Shown: positions 1 to 6,828, counted from the first letter of the stretch. The stretch: DNA of 10,363 bases from Lysobacterales bacterium (GCA_026196445.1 JAPHTE010000134.1:1-10363), one strand, 5' to 3'. The notes: generated by a model not told the origin, from the letters alone. Numbers and translations: made by a program.

Positions 1-540
1 CCACTCGGTCAGAACCTGTTTCAGGGGTTCGCCGGTTGCACGAACTGATGTGGCCGGAATGATCTCGAGTTCCGTGCCTTCAACCAGTTTGCTGAAAAGG
101 CCGTCGTAATCGCCGCCTTCAACGACGATCAGCTTGTCGGCCATCGGCACGGCCGCTTCGATGAATATGTCCGTTAACGTACCACGGCGTCCCTTGCCGC
201 CGATATGCATGGCCAGTATTTTCATACCCTTGGCTTTGGCGGCCTCGGCCACCGCTTGCATGCGGGCGACTTCCGCGTCCTTGTCGATACCGGCCTCACC
301 GAGGCCCTTTGAACTACCGGCGACAACGGTCACCAGGACTTTTTCATCCTGCAGGTCATCTGCCTGAAGGATTTTTTCCAGCCTGGATTCAACACCCAGC
401 TTTTTCAGCACGACCTTGACCATCATGGCGTCCGGGCTTTGCCCGAAAGGCGTCAAAACGACATCGGCCGCGAGTGCTGCGGTGTTGAATACTGCAAACA
501 GGGAGCAGGCAAGGATCATTCGGAAAATAGGATTTTTCAT
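1..540 (-). CDS. Exported DUF6305-like protein, 3' end beyond window (partial)
   Basis: Reading the minus strand from ATG at 540 gives 180 uninterrupted codons to the window edge, so the C-terminus is missing. The start has a good Shine-Dalgarno site (AAGGAA, plus-strand 546-551, 5-base spacing). Residues 1-24 form a signal peptide: basic MKNPIFR, a hydrophobic core, then an ALA|AD cleavage site. The mature part looks like a small Rossmann-type alpha/beta domain. It has GQSPDAMMVK (33-42), the glycine-rich AGSSKGLGEAGID (74-86), MHIGGKGRRG (111-120), and a hydrophobic strand followed by EGGDYDGLF (141-149). This pattern matches my memory of the DUF6305 family, whose function is unknown; that assignment is from recall. 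The visible part is probably nearly the whole protein, because such proteins are about 180-200 residues. It is divergent from glnA and likely periplasmic. Confidence 0.8.
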   Translation of the reverse strand, partial: MKNPIFRMILACSLFAVFNTAALAADVVLTPFGQSPDAMMVKVVLKKLGVESRLEKILQADDLQDEKVLVTVVAGSSKGLGEAGIDKDAEVARMQAVAEAAKAKGMKILAMHIGGKGRRGTLTDIFIEAAVPMADKLIVVEGGDYDGLFSKLVEGTELEIIPATSVRATGEPLKQVLTEW

Positions 541-1012
541 GTCACTTCCTTCGTTATTAAACTCCAAAAATATTGGATTAAGCCCCGCCAGCTCCGGATA
601 TTCCTGGAAACAGATGTTTCGTTACAGAAAACCGTATCAAACAAGATCCCCTGACCAAAATCACCCCACCATTTGGGGAAACATGCGGGACGGCAAGTAC
701 GCCTTACCGGCGATGATCAATCATTTTCCTCCATGTAATAGCCGATGTAAACAGGTGCTTTCCAGTTTTTAGGAACGCACGGGGAGTCAACTGAAATAAT
801 ATTTTACATTATTAAAAGTTATTGTTTTTAAAGTGCTTTATATGTATTTGTAAATCAGTCAACAGGCGTGTTTAAATAGCGCTTGCGACCGTGGCCCAGA
901 ATCACTTTTTTACCGGTTTTCATACCCCGGAATTGCATTTTGTGCCAAACTTCCAACCCCTGAGGTGACCCGCAGGCATACACATGGCTGTTGGGAATTG
1001 ACGAGGCCCGAG
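541..1012. other. Divergent intergenic region, no gene seen
   Basis: These 472 bases lie between the exported protein (minus) and glnA (plus) and must hold both promoters. Open frames across 416-772 are extensions of the antisense of the exported-protein gene and have no protein-like composition. The stretch at about 793-860 is strikingly AT-rich compared with its surroundings, with an inverted repeat AATAAT-N7-ATTATT near 795-813. A shorter symmetric site, TCCAA-N5-TTGGA (563-577), sits close upstream of the minus-strand gene. I saw no sigma-54 promoter with correct GG-N10-GC spacing and no convincing riboswitch. Confidence 0.6.
822..850 (+). promoter_or_regulatory. Possible sigma-70 promoter for glnA
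   Basis: TTGTTT (822-827) and TATTTG (845-850) are separated by 17 bases within the AT-rich island upstream of glnA. Each box matches the consensus only in part (about 4 of 6), and it would leave a leader of roughly 155 bases. The AT-richness makes chance matches likely. Confidence 0.2.
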
Positions 1013-2437
1013 ATGAACCTTGATGACGTCAAGAAATTGCTTGCAGAGCAGGATATTGCGACCATCGACCTGAAATACGCTGACCTGATCGGCAACTGGT
1101 ATCACATCAGCTTTCCGTCGCGACGGTTGGACCACGTGTGCAAGCACGGCATTCCGTTTGACGGCTCCAGCATACCGGGTATGAAATCGGTGGAAGCCGG
1201 GGACATGGTCTTGCTGCCCGACCTCGAAACGGCAGTGACCGATCCATTCACCCCGGCAAAAACCCTGCGCATGTTGAGCTACATCTGCGACGCTGATTCG
1301 CGCCGAGGCGTGAACAAGGATCCCCGGACGGTCGCCCGCCGTGCCCATAAATACATGATCGATACGAGTATCGCGGACGAGTCGCTGTGGGTGCCGGAGT
1401 TCGAATTCTACCTGTTCAACGAGGCCGTTATCGACAACGGCAAGTACAGTGCCGGTTACAAATTTACCTCGGCCGAAAACAAGGATGACCTGCCGGGCGG
1501 TTACCTGGATTCCGATGGTACGGCAGTCGCCCACCGCAAGGGTTACCACATCGATACGCCGTTCGATAAATATGCGCACGTGCGCGAGGAGATGGTGCAG
1601 TTGATCGAGGGTGTTGGTTGCCCGGTCCGTTACCACCACCACGAGGTGGGCCTGTCCGGGCAACAGGAGATCGAGACCGAATTGCTGCCGTTCGAGTTGA
1701 TCACCGACAAGATGATGTACGTCAAGGACGCCATCCACAACTGTGCACTGAAACACGGCCTGACCGCCACCTTCATGCCCAAGCCGCTTTATGACGAACC
1801 CGGTAATGGCATGCATTTCCATATCCAGTTGCGCAAGGGCGGGAAAAACCTGTTCTACCGTGAAGGCGGTTACGCGGATTTGTCGGATGAGGCCCTGTGT
1901 TTCATAGGCGGCATATTGAAACACGGACGGTCGCTGACGGCCTTTACCAACCCCAGCACCAATTCCTACAAGCGCTTGCTGCCGGGGTTCGAGGCACCGG
2001 TCAAGCTGTTTTTCGGAGTGGCCAACCGTAGCGCGGCCATACGCATTCCCAAGTACGCCACCTCTGAGGCGGCCAAGCGTATCGAGTTCCGCACCGGTGA
2101 CGGCACCTGCAACTACTACCTCGCGATGAGCGCGCTGTTGATGGCCGGGCTGGACGGTGTCCGTAACCGCATCATGCCGGATGATAGCAACGGTTTTGGG
2201 CCCTTCGATGACAATATTTTCAACTGGAGTGATGAGCAACAGGCTACACTGGCCTCGATCCCGGTCTCATTGGAAGAAGCACTGGACGCGCTGATAGCAG
2301 ACCACGACTACTTGATGGAAGGTGGCGTATTCAACTCCGAGCTGATCGACAGTTGGGTAGAAGAAAAAATGAAGGAAGTGGTCGCGGTGCGCAACCGTCC
2401 GCACCCCTTCGAAATGAACCTCTATTACAGCCTGTAA
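1013..2437 (+). CDS. glnA: Type I glutamine synthetase lacking the adenylylation tyrosine
   Basis: Makes glutamine from glutamate, ammonia and ATP in the cytoplasm, normally as a dodecamer. It is 474 residues long, normal for GSI. The active site is intact and nearly collinear with the Salmonella enzyme: D50 and S53 in FDGSSI, E129 and E131 in EFEFYLF, E211 and E219 in the HHHEVGLSGQQE stretch, H268 and H270 in NGMHFHI, R321 and E327 in YKRLLPGFEAP, R339 and R344 in NRSAAIRIP, and E358 in RIEFR. The C-terminus, with a GGVFNSELID segment and final PHPFEMNLYYSL, resembles the beta subtype. However, the regulatory loop reads DNIFNW, so F403 replaces Tyr397 and canonical adenylylation looks impossible. 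I chose ATG 1013 because GAGG (1003-1006) stands 6 bases upstream. An in-frame GTG at 965 would add 16 residues with no family resemblance. It may be a second GS rather than the housekeeping copy. Confidence 0.93.
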   Translation: MNLDDVKKLLAEQDIATIDLKYADLIGNWYHISFPSRRLDHVCKHGIPFDGSSIPGMKSVEAGDMVLLPDLETAVTDPFTPAKTLRMLSYICDADSRRGVNKDPRTVARRAHKYMIDTSIADESLWVPEFEFYLFNEAVIDNGKYSAGYKFTSAENKDDLPGGYLDSDGTAVAHRKGYHIDTPFDKYAHVREEMVQLIEGVGCPVRYHHHEVGLSGQQEIETELLPFELITDKMMYVKDAIHNCALKHGLTATFMPKPLYDEPGNGMHFHIQLRKGGKNLFYREGGYADLSDEALCFIGGILKHGRSLTAFTNPSTNSYKRLLPGFEAPVKLFFGVANRSAAIRIPKYATSEAAKRIEFRTGDGTCNYYLAMSALLMAGLDGVRNRIMPDDSNGFGPFDDNIFNWSDEQQATLASIPVSLEEALDALIADHDYLMEGGVFNSELIDSWVEEKMKEVVAVRNRPHPFEMNLYYSL

Positions 2438-2458
2438 AATTAAGGGTAAATTAACGAT

Positions 2459-3043
2459 ATGAGCCTGTCGCAGGAAATCATCGACCGTTTCAACAAGGCC
2501 TTCAAACAGGCCAGGGTTAGCGGTGAGCAGGAACCGACCGCCATGGTGCTGGCCACCAGTGACTGTAAAGGCCGGGTCACGTCGCGTACCGTGCTGCTCA
2601 AGGCATTGGACGAGGATGGTTTCGTATTCTTCACCAATACCCGCAGCGTCAAGGGCCAGCAGCTGGCGGTGTGTCCCAGGGCAGCGGCGACCTTCCTGTG
2701 GAAGACCAGTGGCTGCCAGGTGCAACTGGTGGGAAATGTAACGCTGGTGTCAGACGAGGCAGCCGATGCCTACTTTTCGACCCGTGAACGCGGCAGCCAG
2801 ATCGGTGCCTGGGCTTCAAACCAGTCGCAACCTCTGGACAGCCGTGAAACCCTGATGGCGCGCTTCCACGAGTTGGAAAAGCAATACGAGGGCAGGGAAG
2901 TACCACGCCCGCCACACTGGACCGGTTACGTGTTGAGCCCGGAAACCGTCGAATTCTGGAACCTGGGCGAATACCGCCTGCATGACCGTGTACTTTACAC
3001 GCTTGAAGATGCTGCCTGGAAAAAGCAGCGTTTATATCCCTAA
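2459..3043 (+). CDS. pdxH: Pyridoxamine/pyridoxine 5'-phosphate oxidase, short N-terminus
   Basis: FMN-dependent oxidase that converts pyridoxamine or pyridoxine 5'-phosphate to the cofactor PLP. The 194 residues align with E. coli PdxH with an apparently constant offset of 24. FMN-binding R43 and K48 lie in RTVLLK, followed by GFVFFTN and S63. PLP-site residues Y105, R109 and S113 lie in YFSTRERGS, then IGAWAS. R173 and H175 lie in the RLHDR signature, and the protein ends WKKQRLYP. N168 follows W167, where the family usually has Gln, His or Gly. The N-terminal arm that carries Arg14 and Tyr17 in E. coli is absent. An in-frame stop (2447-2449) just upstream shows it was not missed by start choice. 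The RBS is weak (AAGGG, 2442-2446, 12-base spacing). With only 21 bases after glnA, co-transcription is likely. The 3' end overlaps the convergent methyltransferase by 12 bases. Confidence 0.92.
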   Translation: MSLSQEIIDRFNKAFKQARVSGEQEPTAMVLATSDCKGRVTSRTVLLKALDEDGFVFFTNTRSVKGQQLAVCPRAAATFLWKTSGCQVQLVGNVTLVSDEAADAYFSTRERGSQIGAWASNQSQPLDSRETLMARFHELEKQYEGREVPRPPHWTGYVLSPETVEFWNLGEYRLHDRVLYTLEDAAWKKQRLYP

Positions 3044-3649
3044 AGCCGTACCCCAGTAGTTGAAGCTTGCCGGCTTCCAGCCTGGCAGGTACATGGTTTG
3101 CATATCGCCTGATCTGAACCCGCCCCTGTCGAGTATCTCGGGAATCGGCCGGTGCAGGTTACAACCGCCGGAAAATGCCTTCCAGACCGGGTTTAGCCGG
3201 TTCTGCCAGCGTAATACACGCTCGTCAGGCGCCTTGCCGTGCTCACAAAACAGCAACTTGCCACCGGGCTTCAGTACACGCCTGATCTCGGCCATGGCCG
3301 CGTAAACGTCGGGAATCGAGCACAGCGTATAAGTCATCACCACCGTGTCAGCACTATCGCTATCCAGCGGAATGTCCTCCGCGCCGGACTCGATGAACTC
3401 CGCTTCCAGGTGGTGTTCCCGGGCATTTTTCTGCGCGATGCTCCACATCTCGGCAGACGGATCCAGGCCCCACAGGTGCGTGACTTTTCCCGGGTTATAG
3501 AAAGGGAGGTTCAGGCCAGTACCAATTCCGACTTCCAGCACGCGACCCGTTGCCAGTGGCACCAATTTTTCGCGTTGTTTCGTCATCGGCTGCTGGCGGC
3601 ACACGACGTGTACCAGCTTTGGCAGCAGATGCTTTTCGTAAAGGTTCAT
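3032..3649 (-). CDS. SAM-dependent class I methyltransferase, METTL7/TMT1-like
   Basis: A 205-residue seven-beta-strand methyltransferase. Motif I is VLEVGIGTG (37-45). D63 in GLDPS ends strand 2 and should hold the SAM ribose. The GAEDIPLDSDSADTVV segment (89-104) is the usual motif II region, and RRVLKPGGKLLFCEHG (123-138) is the post-motif. The C-terminal CNLHR (163-167), preceded by NPVWKAFSGG, matches the layout I recall for human METTL7A/B (TMT1 thiol methyltransferases) and bacterial relatives, whereas UbiE-type enzymes lack it. The substrate is unknown; a small thiol is only a suggestion from kinship. There is no signal peptide, and the N-terminus (YEKHLLPKLVHVVC) is amphipathic. The start is the ATG at 3649, with only a weak upstream AGG-type ribosome site. 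It converges on pdxH with a 12-base overlap of the 3' ends and no visible terminator between them, so antisense interference is possible. Confidence 0.88.
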   Translation of the reverse strand: MNLYEKHLLPKLVHVVCRQQPMTKQREKLVPLATGRVLEVGIGTGLNLPFYNPGKVTHLWGLDPSAEMWSIAQKNAREHHLEAEFIESGAEDIPLDSDSADTVVMTYTLCSIPDVYAAMAEIRRVLKPGGKLLFCEHGKAPDERVLRWQNRLNPVWKAFSGGCNLHRPIPEILDRGGFRSGDMQTMYLPGWKPASFNYWGTALGI

Positions 3650-3738
3650 CCCGGTTAGCCTAACACCTGACCCGATGTGAAGATTGATGTATCTTTACAG
3701 ATGCACAAAGTGTTTCCCCAAGCAAAGTGGAGATAGAC

Positions 3739-3942
3739 ATGAACATCAATCGTACAGTACGTACCATCGCCGGGTTTCTAGTGCTGCTGTCACTGGCTCT
3801 CGGTGCGCCCGCCAGCCCCATCTTCCATTCTACATACTGGCTGTGGCTTACCGTTTTTGTCGGCGCGAACCTGTTCCAGTCCGGGCTGACGGGTTGGTGC
3901 CTGATGGACAAGATTTTAAAGAAAGCCGGGCTGCCGGAATAA
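3739..3942 (+). CDS. Small DUF2892 (YgaP-like) inner membrane protein
   Basis: A 67-residue protein starting MNINRTVRTIAG, the typical N-terminus of DUF2892, followed by two hydrophobic segments (about 8-22 and 33-47) and the signature LTGWCLMDKILKKAG (50-64). The last corresponds to the usual tGfCP-like motif with its single Cys, here C54. It is probably a two-helix inner-membrane hairpin. In other bacteria the domain often accompanies rhodanese or sulfur-handling genes, but none is next to it here, so no function is claimed. I chose ATG 3739 because GGAG (3729-3732) lies 6 bases upstream. The in-frame GTG at 3727 sits inside that ribosome site. A longer open frame (3684-3989) in another frame has no family character. 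The gene is followed by a strong terminator 16 bases downstream. Confidence 0.85.
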   Translation: MNINRTVRTIAGFLVLLSLALGAPASPIFHSTYWLWLTVFVGANLFQSGLTGWCLMDKILKKAGLPE

Positions 3943-3958
3943 CCGGTCAGTTTCAAAA

Positions 3959-3987
3959 AAAAACGGCGGGAAACCCCCGCCGTTTTT
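3959..3987. terminator. Bidirectional intrinsic terminator
   Basis: The 12-bp arms AAAAACGGCGGG and CCCGCCGTTTTT are perfect complements around the 5-base loop AAACC. The plus strand ends in TTTTT. The minus strand ends in a run of nine U, the complement of A 3955-3963. It therefore stops both the plus-strand DUF2892 gene, which ends at 3942, and the minus-strand gene that ends at 4006. Confidence 0.93.
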
Positions 3988-4005
3988 GACTCCCCCACCG
4001 TGATC

Positions 4006-4776
4006 CTACCTGAGTTGCGCTGACCTGCGGTTCTGGGCCACGTAAGCGCGGCTCGAGTCACAATCCAACAGGTCGCTAAACAATTCATTGCTCACTTTAT
4101 AACCACCGCCGTTGCCCATGCGCTCGAAGTCACCACCGAGTTCTTCGAAATTCGCAAAGCCTTCCAGCCATTTGAAGTCAAATTCCTCACCGCCACCACC
4201 GTAAACCGGGTACCAGTGCCAGATAGCGGCAGTGGAACCGGCTTCGGACAGGTGCATCGACCATTTATCCATTGCGGCGCTCAATGCTTCGAAAGTTGCG
4301 CCTTCCTTGAAATTGCAATCGGAAAAGGTCAGTACGGAATTACCGGGTGTGGCGTTGTCTGGCGGCGCCTTGAATTGCAGCGAGGCGTAATTGACGTGCG
4401 CGTCACAGTTCACAACTTCGCCAAAGCCGGCACGTACCCCGGCATCCTCCGTGAGGTAGGCGTCCTGGGCTTTGCCCAGTGCTACAGCATCTTTCCCCGC
4501 ACCCAACCAGATCACATCGAAATCCTGGTCCGGACCGTAGTAGTAAGGCGTCAGCGTCCAGGCCGCGTAGCTGTCAAGCCCTTGGCCGTCCGCCCATGCA
4601 TTCCATTTGGCGGTGGCCTTGTCCAGGTCGGCCGGCCCTTTGCCTTCATTGTAGCTACAGGCGAACATTTCCACCGGCACAACCTTGAACGATACTTCGT
4701 CCTCGGCCAATACGGCGCTGGATCCTGCCAATAGCAAAAGACCGGTTGTCAGACTCGAAATTAAGTTTTTAGTCAC
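4006..4776 (-). CDS. Exported protein of unknown function with two tandem domain copies
   Basis: A 256-residue protein I cannot assign to a named family. Residues 1-24 are a signal peptide (MTKN, hydrophobic LLLLAGSSAVLA, then EDEV), so it is periplasmic or secreted. The rest is an internal duplication. Copy A (about 38-125) and copy B (about 152-240) each start with a Cys and an acidic Gly motif (CSYNEGK, C40; CNFKEGA, C154). Each continues with a KW-containing helix, a W-x(1-3)-P-x-Y strand (WTLTPYYYG; WHWYPVYGG), a D/EFDxxWL motif (DFDVIWLG; EFDFKWLE) and a closing Cys (C124; C239). The four cysteines sit alike in each copy, which suggests one disulfide per domain. The fold may be a ferredoxin-like alpha-beta barrel half; that is inference. 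The start is GTG at 4776 with AGGAG (plus 4785-4789) 8 bases upstream. The nearby ATG at 4781 is out of frame and stops after two codons. Confidence 0.85.
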   Translation of the reverse strand: MTKNLISSLTTGLLLLAGSSAVLAEDEVSFKVVPVEMFACSYNEGKGPADLDKATAKWNAWADGQGLDSYAAWTLTPYYYGPDQDFDVIWLGAGKDAVALGKAQDAYLTEDAGVRAGFGEVVNCDAHVNYASLQFKAPPDNATPGNSVLTFSDCNFKEGATFEALSAAMDKWSMHLSEAGSTAAIWHWYPVYGGGGEEFDFKWLEGFANFEELGGDFERMGNGGGYKVSNELFSDLLDCDSSRAYVAQNRRSAQLR

Positions 4777-4823
4777 TGCATTTTCTCCTAGTTAATCATC
4801 CAGGTATCAAACCCTGTGTACTA

Positions 4824-4853
4824 ACTATAGGAAAAAATCTGAAAATTGCTTAA
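4824..4853 (-). promoter_or_regulatory. Candidate promoter for the duplicated exported protein
   Basis: On the minus strand TATAGT (4829-4824) matches the -10 consensus at 5 of 6 bases. TTAAGC (4853-4848) is a weak -35 at 18-base spacing that overlaps the stop codon of the upstream ThDP enzyme gene. It would give a leader of about 40 bases before the GTG start at 4776. Confidence 0.35.
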
Positions 4854-6583
4854 CCGGTAATTTTTCGCAGCAGCGCCCGGCTGATAAAGCGGAACTTGTT
4901 ACCCGGCGTGAAGCGGCCCAGGTTGGTCTTGACGATGCCCTTTGTAAACCGCGTGCGCTTGGAGTAATCAATTTTCACGTCCACGATCACCGGTTTGCCC
5001 TGTGCTGCCAGCGTCAAGCCCTGCTGGATGCCTGGATTGCAATCAGAATTCCCATTGATGGAGATAAACTCACAATCCGTGGCCTGTGCCACGCCAGCGA
5101 GATTGATTTCCTTTAATACGGAACAGGTTTTCCGGTTGTATGGGATTTGCTGCGCTTGTGAGATCTGCGAAAGTTCACCGTCGTTGAAAACAAAATAGAC
5201 CACGCCGGTACCCAGCGACGATGCAGTCAGGGTTTCCAGGCCGGTCATCAGGAAAGCGCCGTCACCGATGATACCCACCACCTGGTTACGCGGATTTGCC
5301 AGCTTCGCTGCGGTCGCCGCCGGAGTGGCGTAGCCCATGCAGTTGAAATCAGTGGGTGAAATAAAGCCGCGTGCCTTGTGGATGGGCATCAGTTCAGCAG
5401 CGAGGAAAGTGTGGTTTCCGTCATCGACCACGACGATGGCATCATCATCGAGTTGTTCGCGCAACGCCTTGAAAAAATGGCCCGGGTTCACACGGCCATG
5501 GCTGTCGTGGTCCAGCCATTCTTGCAGGTAGGCCGTCTTATCGGCCCGTATGGCAGCCGCCCGTGCGCCGCCGTCATCTTTCGCGACGCCGAGCGCTTGC
5601 AATTCCTGCAGCACTGCGCGCAGCACCGTATCGGCATCACCCTCGATGGTGATGGCGGCAGGGTAATTGGCATTGAATACATCCGGGTTGATGTCGACGT
5701 GGACCAGTTTTTTGGGTGGTTCGACACCAAAACTGGCTGTGCCGATCTCGCTGAATCGCGTCGCCACCGCCAACAAGCAATCACAATCCCTGAAGGCATT
5801 GGTTGCAGCGGGCACGGCAGCCTCACCAAAACTCATGCCGGTGTGCAAGGGGTGGTTGCCGGGAAAAGCGCTCAGGCCCTGCAACGTGGTGGCCACCGGT
5901 GCGCATAGATACTCGGCGACCTGGACGCTGGTTTCAACGGCGTCGACTGCCCCCCAGCCGATAAACAGCCCGGGCCGGTCAGCCGCGTACAGCATCTGCG
6001 CTGCCTTCTTGACGGCTTCAAGGTCCGGAGTTGCTGGCTCCACAAGATGGGCAAATGGAATCGGCGTGGCAGTCTCGCCGGGGAACAGCTGGATATTGAC
6101 CGGGACTTCCACGAACACCGGGCCGGGTTCACCGCTCACTGCCAGCTCAAAAGCCTCGTAGATGGTGGGGATGATGTCCTGGTGGTTCTCGATCTTGTAG
6201 GTCTTCTTGGTGATTGGCGCCAGCAGGGCGTGCTGGTCCACGTCGTGCAGCTGGTACTGCTTGTCGAGGTCGTTGCGGATACCGCCACAGATGACCAGCA
6301 TCGGGACACCATCGAGAAAGGCTTCACCAATACCACTGGCGGCATGCGTGACACCTGCGGCCGGTACGATCAGCAGGGTGCCGATGTGCCTGGTCGTGCG
6401 GCTCACGGCGTCGGCCATGAATGCCGCGCCGCCTTCGTGGGTGACCAGCACGGGCTGGATCGTGGTGGAACGGTTCAGTTCATCGTAGATCTCGGTGTTA
6501 TGCACACCGGGAATGCCGAAGGTGTAGCGGACGCCGATTTGTTCCAGGGCGTAACGGACCAGCCATGCGCCGGTTTTTCTCAT
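4850..6583 (-). CDS. Thiamine-diphosphate enzyme, acetolactate synthase-like, substrate unknown
   Basis: A 577-residue three-domain ThDP enzyme of the AHAS/benzoylformate decarboxylase superfamily. The N-terminal PYR domain carries the catalytic E50 in THEGGAAFMADA, then PAAGVTHAASGIGEAFLDG and the DVDQHALLAPITKK segment. A central Rossmann domain begins near RPGLFIGWGA (203-212). The C-terminal PP domain has the Mg/ThDP motif GDGAF (440-444) to FND (466-468), with Asp where the second Asn is common. A basic tail follows (about 550-577, ending FRFISRALLRKITG). No regulatory-subunit gene is nearby, and the adjacent QIPYNRKTC loop does not tell me the substrate. A true acetolactate synthase, a 2-oxo-acid decarboxylase or a C2-transfer enzyme are all possible. 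The start ATG 6583 has GAGG (plus 6590-6593) 6 bases upstream. Its upstream DNA is the 268-bp inverted-repeat element, so its promoter lies in that element or it is read through from the FAD gene. Confidence 0.88.
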   Translation of the reverse strand: MRKTGAWLVRYALEQIGVRYTFGIPGVHNTEIYDELNRSTTIQPVLVTHEGGAAFMADAVSRTTRHIGTLLIVPAAGVTHAASGIGEAFLDGVPMLVICGGIRNDLDKQYQLHDVDQHALLAPITKKTYKIENHQDIIPTIYEAFELAVSGEPGPVFVEVPVNIQLFPGETATPIPFAHLVEPATPDLEAVKKAAQMLYAADRPGLFIGWGAVDAVETSVQVAEYLCAPVATTLQGLSAFPGNHPLHTGMSFGEAAVPAATNAFRDCDCLLAVATRFSEIGTASFGVEPPKKLVHVDINPDVFNANYPAAITIEGDADTVLRAVLQELQALGVAKDDGGARAAAIRADKTAYLQEWLDHDSHGRVNPGHFFKALREQLDDDAIVVVDDGNHTFLAAELMPIHKARGFISPTDFNCMGYATPAATAAKLANPRNQVVGIIGDGAFLMTGLETLTASSLGTGVVYFVFNDGELSQISQAQQIPYNRKTCSVLKEINLAGVAQATDCEFISINGNSDCNPGIQQGLTLAAQGKPVIVDVKIDYSKRTRFTKGIVKTNLGRFTPGNKFRFISRALLRKITG

Positions 6584-6627
6584 TGTTGACCTCGTTTAGG
6601 GCCTGTTAGCTCTTACTGAATCAGTGT

Positions 6628-6734
6628 CGCCGGAGGCCATTTTTTTGCAGACCAAGGCTTGCTGAGCGTAGTTTAGCACCGCTAAATGAGCGAAGCGTAA
6701 CGCAGATGTGCGGAAAAATGGCCCCGTTCCGGCG
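6628..6734. repeat. Internal hairpin A of the element
   Basis: CGCCGGA (6628-6634) pairs with TCCGGCG (6728-6734). Just inside, the 15-base arm 6635-6649 pairs with 6709-6723 at 13 of 15 positions, with a 4-base bulge (6724-6727). Near its tip, TTTAGC-ACC-GCTAAA forms a further small stem. There is no U-run after the stem on either strand, so it is not a simple terminator. Confidence 0.7.
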
Positions 6735-6740
6735 GATAGC

Positions 6741-6828
6741 GCCCAAAACCGGGCCATGCATTGTTACTCGTCATTCATTTGGCATACCAAACCTCTCTCC
6801 TCGCGCCTTGCCTGGCCCGGTTTTGGGC
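6741..6828. repeat. Internal hairpin B: 16-bp perfect inverted repeat
   Basis: GCCCAAAACCGGGCCA (6741-6756) and TGGCCCGGTTTTGGGC (6813-6828) are exact reverse complements around a 56-base loop. It is separated by only six bases from hairpin A and enclosed by the terminal arms, so the whole element can fold as a closed multi-arm structure. Confidence 0.85.

Noticed and set aside
440..469. GDG...ND variant of the ThDP motif as a sign of an inactive enzyme (residue numbers of the 4850-6583 protein)
   Set aside because: Asp at the second position occurs in many active ThDP enzymes, and the catalytic E50 and GDG are intact.
416..772. 118-codon plus-strand frame
   Set aside because: It starts inside the antisense of the exported protein and continues into non-coding AT-rich DNA; no motif and no ribosome site.
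935..948. TGGCAC...TGCA on the minus strand resembling a sigma-54 promoter upstream of glnA
   Set aside because: The GG to GC spacing is 8 instead of 10 bases, and it points away from glnA.
920..2239. Open frame of 439 codons on the minus strand across glnA
   Set aside because: It is exactly antisense to a well-supported glutamine synthetase; its His/Val/Gln-rich composition is typical of a GC-biased shadow frame.
3684..3989. 101-codon plus-strand frame overlapping the DUF2892 gene
   Set aside because: It runs through the terminator stem, lacks a good ribosome site, and the alternative frame gives a clear DUF2892 protein.
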